Assembly (NCBI GenBank): GCA_035547155.1
Contig: DASZVJ010000044.1
Coordinates: forward strand, 1 to 11,516
Reading direction: 5' to 3'
Length of the DNA stretch: 11,516 bases
Origin: CAZNMF01 sp035547155
GTDB lineage: Bacteria; Acidobacteriota; Vicinamibacteria; Vicinamibacterales; SCN-69-37
Shown: piece by piece, positions 7,646 through 11,516 of the stretch
Layout of the letters: every line of letters starts with the position of its first letter
How positions within the stretch are numbered: position 1 is the first letter of the stretch
Made by a program: the position numbers and the translations under genes
The notes under the pieces: model-generated
Seen by the model: the letters and a program-made list of their open reading frames with translations, nothing else
Databases searched by the model: none
What the model was told of the DNA's origin: nothing

Positions 7646-8800
7646 TTATTGTAGACGGCCGGGCGCGGCGGCCGCCGGAGCCGCGGTCGTGCACGACTGC
7701 GCGTCGGCCAGCATGGGCCGCAGGAACGTCACGTTGAGCCCGCCGCCACGGCCGCCGCCGCGGCCGAAGCCTCCGCCGAAGCCCCGGCCGAACCCACGGC
7801 CGTAACGTCCGCCGCCCGTGTAGATGAACGTGCTCGTGTCGTCGAGCGGCAGCGCCGCGACGCTGCACAGGAACGACTCTTCCTTGCCGTCCTGGTTGAG
7901 GTACTGTTCGACGTTCGACAGATAGAACGCGGAGACGAGCGCGTCGTGCGCCTTCAGGTACGCGCCGACGGCACGGATCGCAAACGGGCCGCCGAAGTCG
8001 CCGACGACTGGGACGATGAGATTGCGCGTCTCGAGATCCTTGATCGCGAGCCAGTTCTTTTCGGTCGCGAGAAATCCTCGATTGACGCCCTGGCCATCGT
8101 CGAGCATCTGCAACTCGGCGAACGTGGATCGGTTGCCCCCAAAGCCGCCGCCCATCGAGTAGTTCAGATCGGGCCCGCCGTCGTAGAACGCGGTTTTGTA
8201 GACGTAGTCGATGCCTTCGCGATCGCCGTCGTGCAGCGCGAAGTGATGCGTCTTCGTCAGCCACTCGGTCACGGCCTCGAGATTTTCGGCGTACGCCTTC
8301 GGCGTCGGCGCGACGGGCTCGTACGCCGCCATCAGCTCGTCCACCGTCGACGCCGGCGTCAGGCCATCGGGCCGCGCGCGTGACCACAGGCGCGACAGAA
8401 AGTCGGCACGATCCTTCGACATCTCGAACAGCGCCTTGTAGAGCAGCTGCTCGTGCAGGTTGCCGCGGCGGATGTCGAAGATGAACGCCATCGCCGGCTC
8501 GAGCGCGATGATGTACGGAAAGTTCTGTTCCGGGCCGACGCCGAGGTAGACCCGATTCGGCTTGGCGGTCTTCAGCAGATCGGGAATGACGACCTGATAG
8601 CCGCGCTCGTTCGACAGGAAGTTGTCGGAGCGGAACGACCCGCCGGGCTCCGACATGCGCTCCGTCAGATCCCAGAACTCCGCGTTGGTCAGCCGCTCGG
8701 GCAGGCTCGCGCGGACGGCGGGCAGTGCGGATCCGCGCAGGCAGACGAGGCCGGTGCAGACCACGAGAACCAGAACGGCCAGGCGGCGGGCGTGGAACAT
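7646..8800 (-). CDS. Exported LIC_10091-family-like protein with Gly/Arg-rich segment
   Basis: The 384-residue protein begins with a clear signal peptide (Arg5-Arg6, then a hydrophobic run to about residue 20), probably cleaved near residues 25-31. The mature part carries RMSEPGGSFRSDNFLSNE (48-65), VYLGVGPEQNFPYIIAL (84-100), FIFDIRRGNLHEQL (107-119) and AFYLSNVEQYL (291-301). From memory, these match an uncharacterised family named after Leptospira LIC_10091. The VGVGPEQN...D.RR arrangement looks like a Rossmann/SAM-methyltransferase-type fold, but catalytic activity is unproven. Residues 329-354 are low complexity, Gly with Arg and Phe. The start at 8800 is preferred over the in-frame ATG at 8821 (7 residues longer), because GGAGGA lies just upstream and the signal peptide then starts correctly. 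ilvD follows 18 bp downstream. Location is likely the periplasm; no substrate can be named. Confidence 0.85.
   Translation of the reverse strand: MFHARRLAVLVLVVCTGLVCLRGSALPAVRASLPERLTNAEFWDLTERMSEPGGSFRSDNFLSNERGYQVVIPDLLKTAKPNRVYLGVGPEQNFPYIIALEPAMAFIFDIRRGNLHEQLLYKALFEMSKDRADFLSRLWSRARPDGLTPASTVDELMAAYEPVAPTPKAYAENLEAVTEWLTKTHHFALHDGDREGIDYVYKTAFYDGGPDLNYSMGGGFGGNRSTFAELQMLDDGQGVNRGFLATEKNWLAIKDLETRNLIVPVVGDFGGPFAIRAVGAYLKAHDALVSAFYLSNVEQYLNQDGKEESFLCSVAALPLDDTSTFIYTGGGRYGRGFGRGFGGGFGRGGGRGGGLNVTFLRPMLADAQSCTTAAPAAAAPGRLQ
7739..7816 (-). repeat. Low-complexity Gly/Arg/Phe coding repeat
   Basis: This in-gene stretch encodes residues 329-354 of the LIC_10091-like protein. It consists of short units such as GRGFGRGF, GGGF and GRGGGRGGG, written with GGN, CGN and TTC codons. 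The DNA is an irregular tandem repeat (gcc-g-aa-gcc / cggccg-type units on the plus strand). It sits between the strand LDDTSTFIYTG and the strand LNVTFLRP, so it is probably a surface loop expansion. Confidence 0.7.
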
Positions 8801-8803
8801 GCG

Positions 8804-8809
8804 TCCTCC
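8804..8809 (-). promoter_or_regulatory. Ribosome binding site deciding the start at 8800
   Basis: The minus strand reads GGAGGA, then CGC, then the ATG at 8800. This near-consensus Shine-Dalgarno is slightly close to the start, but favours it over the ATG at 8821, which lacks one. Confidence 0.55.
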
Positions 8810-8819
8810 GGACGGATTC

Positions 8820-8825
8820 ATTGTA
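8820..8825 (-). promoter_or_regulatory. Possible -10 box (TACAAT)
   Basis: TACAAT on the minus strand lies 19 nt upstream of the ATG at 8800, in the 72-bp gap after the DUF2461 stop. Transcription starting just downstream would keep the GGAGGA site and exclude the ATG at 8821. No convincing -35 box is seen, so this is a weak candidate. Confidence 0.2.
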
Positions 8826-8872
8826 TCTGCCCGCGATTTAGCGCGTGTGGCGTCGCCGTTCGACGTGTCGCA

Positions 8873-9544
8873 TTACCAGCGCCCGCCGATCGCGCGCGTC
8901 AGGAAGGCGACGAGCGGCGCGACGTCACGGCAGACGTCGACGTACCGATCGAGAAATCCGGCGCTGCAGACATCACGCTCGGTGAACGTCCGAAGCGCGT
9001 AGTGATCCTTGCGCTTCAGGTCGTCGACGAATCGATGCGCGGGATCGAAGCCCGCCGGCGCGCGCGTCAGCGTGTCGCCTTCGATCGTCACGCCGGTCTT
9101 CTTGACGGCGGCCCACCCGCGCGCGTTCTGGACAATTGCCAGACGGATGCGCGTCAACGCCGCCGAATCCGGATGATAGATGCCACCGCCGCCGAGGCAA
9201 TCGCCGGGCTCGAGATGGAGATAGAAGCCGGCGACCGAGGGCGCGGCCTTGTGCGTCTCGTGGCGGAAGTGTGCTGCCACATGCGTCTTGTACGGCGACT
9301 TGTCGGCTGAGAAGCGCGTATCGCGATAGATCCGATACATCGATCCGCCGCTGCGCTTCGGATCGACGACGAACGCCGGGCTGATCGCGGCAAGGCGCGG
9401 AGCGAGATCGGTGATGAACCGCAGCATCGGCGCCTCGACGTGCTCGATGTAGCGCTCGCGGTTCACTTCGAACCACTCGCGTGTGTTGTGCCGTTTCAGT
9501 TGTTTGAGGAACGTGAAGAGTGCGGGACTGAAGTACGCGGACAT
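8873..9544 (-). CDS. DUF2461 / TIGR02453 family protein
   Basis: This is a 223-residue protein of the DUF2461 family, which has no established function. The N-terminal part contains FSPALFTFLKQLKRHNTREWF (split as FSPALF at 5-10 and NTREWF at 20-25). The diagnostic segment is YRDTRFSADKSPYKTHVAAHF (residues 73-83 are the RDTRFSADKSP core). GFYLHLEPGDCLGGGGIYHP (106-125) follows, and the length suits the family (about 210-240). There is no signal peptide or membrane segment, so it is presumably cytoplasmic. The frame stays open up to 9640, but those 32 extra residues are encoded by intergenic repeats, so the start MSAYFSP at 9544 is used. No Shine-Dalgarno is visible before it. The neighbours give no hint of its role; it is followed by a 72-bp gap. 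Confidence 0.92.
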   Translation of the reverse strand: MSAYFSPALFTFLKQLKRHNTREWFEVNRERYIEHVEAPMLRFITDLAPRLAAISPAFVVDPKRSGGSMYRIYRDTRFSADKSPYKTHVAAHFRHETHKAAPSVAGFYLHLEPGDCLGGGGIYHPDSAALTRIRLAIVQNARGWAAVKKTGVTIEGDTLTRAPAGFDPAHRFVDDLKRKDHYALRTFTERDVCSAGFLDRYVDVCRDVAPLVAFLTRAIGGRW

Positions 9545-9562
9545 GGAGCGAAGATACTGCAG

Positions 9563-9583
9563 GCTACGGGCTACGGGCCACGG
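9563..9583. repeat. Heptamer tandem repeat (GCTACGG x3)
   Basis: The three units are GCTACGG, GCTACGG and GCCACGG. They lie in the 157-bp gap upstream of the DUF2461 gene. On the minus strand the array reads as CCGTAGC units. Similar GTAGCCC-type heptamers are, from memory, common between genes in acidobacterial genomes. Confidence 0.6.
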
Positions 9584-9601
9584 GTGCTGCGCTCGTCGGA
9601 G

Positions 9602-9623
9602 GGCCGGACCTTCAGGTCCGGCC
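9602..9623. repeat. Perfect 22-bp inverted repeat, REP-like
   Basis: GGCCGGACCT and AGGTCCGGCC are exact reverse complements separated by TC. The RNA would form a stable GC-rich hairpin (9-10 bp stem, 2-4 nt loop) on either strand. No T-run follows, so a classical intrinsic terminator is not supported. It may still protect or end the 3' tail of the metalloprotease transcript. It could equally be a dispersed palindrome of the REP type. Confidence 0.75.
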
Positions 9624-9665
9624 AGGACGGGTGGCCACAAGGGCCCCTACGATGGGCCGTGGCAT

Positions 9666-9693
9666 TTCGAAGTTCAACGTTCGAAGTTCGAAG
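9666..9693. repeat. Heptamer tandem repeat (TTCGAAG x4)
   Basis: The four consecutive units are TTCGAAG, TTCAACG, TTCGAAG and TTCGAAG, 28 bp with one variant unit. TTCGAA is itself palindromic. The array starts 8 bp downstream of the metalloprotease stop (minus strand). With the palindrome and the other heptamer array it fills this intergenic gap. Confidence 0.75.
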
Positions 9694-9701
9694 TTTTCTC
9701 C

Positions 9702-11516
9702 TCACCTCGGCCCGACGATTTTCCAGATGGGATTGACGGCCTGGGGCGAGAGATACGCGCTGGACACGAGGCTGGCGCCGTTGAGGAACCAGGCGTAGAG
9801 CTCGGACGTGTTGACCTGCTGCCAGATGAGATCGGGCCGCTGGTCCCCGTCGTAGTCGCCAATCGAGCGAATCCGCCAGACGGGATTGGCCGCGCCCGTG
9901 CCCAGCGGCCCGACCGACGTCCGCACGACGCCGTTCATGTACCAGACGCTCAGCGCGCCCGTCGTGTCGTCCTGCCACACCAGATCCGGATGGCCGTCGG
10001 CGTCGATGTCCGCGGCGCCGGCAATGCGCGCGGTCGTCGATCCGAGCGTGATGATCGACTGATCCGAGGCGTGCACGTAGTCGCCGAGGAAGGCGCCGTT
10101 CGGTCCGCCGTAACCCATGTTGCCGTTTGACGGCGCCATGAACCACACGTACACCTGGCCGGTCGTGAAGTTCTCCCACACGATGTCGGCGTTCGTGTCG
10201 TTGTTCAGATCCGCGGTCGCGACGACGCGCCACGGCGAGCTCGGCGCGACGGGAAGCGATTGCTCGTTGTCCTTGGTCAGGCCGTTCATCCTGTAGAGCG
10301 TCACCGCGCCCGTCTGCTGATGCTGCAGGAGCAGATCGGCGTGCCCGTCGCCGGTGAAGTCGCTCGTCCCGACGATCTGCCACGCGGGATCGATTTGCAT
10401 CGGCGACAGATACGCGCCGCCTGTGTATGTCGTCCCGCTCATGTACCAGACGTACAGCTGCCCGGAGGTGCTCTCGTAGAGGAGATCCGCGTGCCCGTCG
10501 GCATTGAAGTCGCGCCCGAGTAGCGGCGACGCTGGCGTGCCGACGACCCATCCCATGTCGGTGAACATGCCGAGCATGATCGGTCCGGGATTGTGGACGG
10601 CCTCGGCGCCGGAGAGCGCCGGCGTCATCAACGAATTCTGATTGCCCGCCGGAAACGCATTCTCGTCGAGATGCGAGTAGCTCGATCCGGGTGTCCAGCT
10701 CGCCGGCGTGTAGAGACGCGCGGTGACCCCGCCATTGCCCGCCACGCCGCGCGCGCCGCCCCAATAGACGCCTGGGCCGTGCGGATTGCCGGGATCATAC
10801 GCGTGTGTCAATTGCGCGGCGAGCGCGGTCGACGGACTCGCGAACCCCAGCAGCGGCGCGCCGGTCTCGGTCACGACGAAGCGATCGAAGGCGACCGGAT
10901 ACGCGCCGAACCCGATCGATCCGTTGCCGCCGTTCACGGTGGCCGATCCGAGGAAGCCGAGCCCATGTCCGAGCTCGTGCAGCACGACGGACTCGAAATC
11001 GTATTGTCCCTGGGGCGGGTGGCCGTCCGTGCCGAAATACCAGCTCGAGAACGCGCTGTTGAAGCTCGCGAGAATGTCGAACTGATCGCTGTAGAGATCG
11101 CTGCCGTGCAGCTGATCCGCGAGCGCGTCGACGTAGTACGTGCCGGCCTGCGGCACCCCACTGAAGTCGTGCCACAGGTACTGCGCCCCGGCGCTGCCCA
11201 GCACGTTGGTGCCGAGCGTCGTGAACTCCGCGCGCACCTTGATCGGCACGGGGCTCGAGATGAGCTGGCTCCAGATGTCGACAGCCGCCTGGAACGACGC
11301 CTGTGCGGACGGAAAGCTCTCGAAGCCGACGTACGTCACGTTGATCGTCGCGCCGGCGACCACGTGCGCACGAAGGCCCGCCCGCGGCAACGGTGGCGGC
11401 GGCACGTACGTGAACGCGTCGCCGGGCGCCGCCACGAGGGTGCAGAGATGAACGATGCGTGAGCGCGCATCGGCGAGCGTGCGCGGCGAGGCGGACACGA
11501 GCGCGATCGCCACCAC
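9702..11516 (-). CDS. Exported zinc metalloprotease with VCBS/FG-GAP repeats, 5' partial
   Basis: The visible 604 residues begin within what looks like the hydrophobic and cleavage part of a signal peptide (VVAIALVSASPRTLADA), so the true start is probably just outside the window; the GTG at 11516 is not trusted. The protease domain has VVLHELGHGLGFLG (177-190; zinc ligands H180 and H184, catalytic E181). Further on are GSSYSHLDE (H282) and SLMTP (M297, a Met-turn candidate), then FTDMGW (318-323). This is a metzincin-like layout in which the usual third ligand position after HExxHxxGxx is Gly, so the third ligand must be elsewhere. From 336 there are five calcium-loop repeats of the type DFNADGHADLLYE...VWYM, at about 336, 386, 436, 503 and 554, forming a beta-propeller. 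It is likely secreted or cell-surface. The stop is followed by heptamer repeats. Confidence 0.9.
   Translation of the reverse strand: MVAIALVSASPRTLADARSRIVHLCTLVAAPGDAFTYVPPPPLPRAGLRAHVVAGATINVTYVGFESFPSAQASFQAAVDIWSQLISSPVPIKVRAEFTTLGTNVLGSAGAQYLWHDFSGVPQAGTYYVDALADQLHGSDLYSDQFDILASFNSAFSSWYFGTDGHPPQGQYDFESVVLHELGHGLGFLGSATVNGGNGSIGFGAYPVAFDRFVVTETGAPLLGFASPSTALAAQLTHAYDPGNPHGPGVYWGGARGVAGNGGVTARLYTPASWTPGSSYSHLDENAFPAGNQNSLMTPALSGAEAVHNPGPIMLGMFTDMGWVVGTPASPLLGRDFNADGHADLLYESTSGQLYVWYMSGTTYTGGAYLSPMQIDPAWQIVGTSDFTGDGHADLLLQHQQTGAVTLYRMNGLTKDNEQSLPVAPSSPWRVVATADLNNDTNADIVWENFTTGQVYVWFMAPSNGNMGYGGPNGAFLGDYVHASDQSIITLGSTTARIAGAADIDADGHPDLVWQDDTTGALSVWYMNGVVRTSVGPLGTGAANPVWRIRSIGDYDGDQRPDLIWQQVNTSELYAWFLNGASLVSSAYLSPQAVNPIWKIVGPR

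Noticed and set aside
7648..7653. TACAAT as a -10 box for ilvD
   Set aside because: It overlaps the last codons and stop of the upstream gene (CTA CAA TAA), no -35 is visible, and the 18-bp gap suggests cotranscription.
5711..7654. Long open frame on the plus strand (647 codons) opposite ilvD
   Set aside because: It is antisense to the unmistakable ilvD gene. Its composition is Arg/His/Asp/Ala-rich with no domain pattern, as expected from high GC and codon bias of the true gene. It also begins inside the hairpin element.
9602..9623. Intrinsic terminator of the metalloprotease gene
   Set aside because: The hairpin is strong but no T-run follows on the minus strand (CTCCGACG), so it is listed only as a palindromic repeat.
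9545..9640. N-terminal extension of the DUF2461 protein to an ATG at 9640
   Set aside because: The extra 32 residues are encoded by the palindrome and heptamer repeats, and the family similarity begins at MSAYFSP (9544).
9563..9693. CRISPR array
   Set aside because: Repeat units are 7 bp with no spacers of regular length, and there are no cas genes.
10593..11462. Plus-strand frame opposite the metalloprotease gene
   Set aside because: It overlaps the HExxH-containing domain on the minus strand and is Arg-rich with no domain signature.

Overview
The window is a high-GC bacterial chromosome segment with closely packed genes. Six genes plus one cut by the window edge lie on the minus strand, and a single cut gene at the left edge lies on the plus strand. 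The gene families (an LIC_10091-like exported protein, a DUF2461 protein, Fes-like exported esterase, VCBS-repeat metalloprotease, GT-C membrane enzymes) and the intergenic heptamer and palindrome repeats are what I associate with Acidobacteriota, probably class Vicinamibacteria. This placement is an inference from style. No rRNA or other phylogenetic marker is present.

Layout from left to right: (1) 2-1240 +, the 3' part of a multi-membrane GT-C glycosyltransferase-like protein. (2) 1241-1324, a convergent gap carrying a 9-bp tandem repeat. (3) 1325-2656 -, a SAM-dependent methyltransferase fused to a C-terminal Ig-like domain. (4) 2699-3745 -, an exported enterochelin-esterase-like alpha/beta hydrolase. 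(5) 3792-5711 -, a second large GT-C-like membrane protein with a TTG start. (6) 5744-7627 -, dihydroxy-acid dehydratase IlvD. (7) 7646-8800 -, an exported protein of the LIC_10091 type with a Gly/Arg/Phe-rich segment. (8) 8873-9544 -, a DUF2461/TIGR02453 protein. (9) 9545-9701, a repeat-rich gap with two heptamer arrays around a perfect 22-bp palindrome. (10) 9702-11516 -, an exported zinc metalloprotease followed by five VCBS/FG-GAP repeats; its 5' end lies outside the window.

On the minus strand, transcription runs from high to low coordinates. LIC_10091-like gene, ilvD, GT-C gene, esterase and methyltransferase are separated by only 18, 32, 46 and 42 bp and could form one transcript. Their functions do not make an obvious pathway. 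ilvD is isolated from other branched-chain amino acid genes. The two GT-C proteins and the methyltransferase-Ig protein fit surface glycan work, and the esterase, LIC_10091-like protein and protease are exported.

The most unusual non-coding feature is an identical 17-bp element just before two successive starts (3745 and 5711). It places the Shine-Dalgarno GGAG in the 3' arm of a small hairpin. I see no CRISPR, tRNA, rRNA, transposase or phage gene, and no defence or biosynthetic system. Overall this is an ordinary chromosomal region with a few interesting small-scale features.
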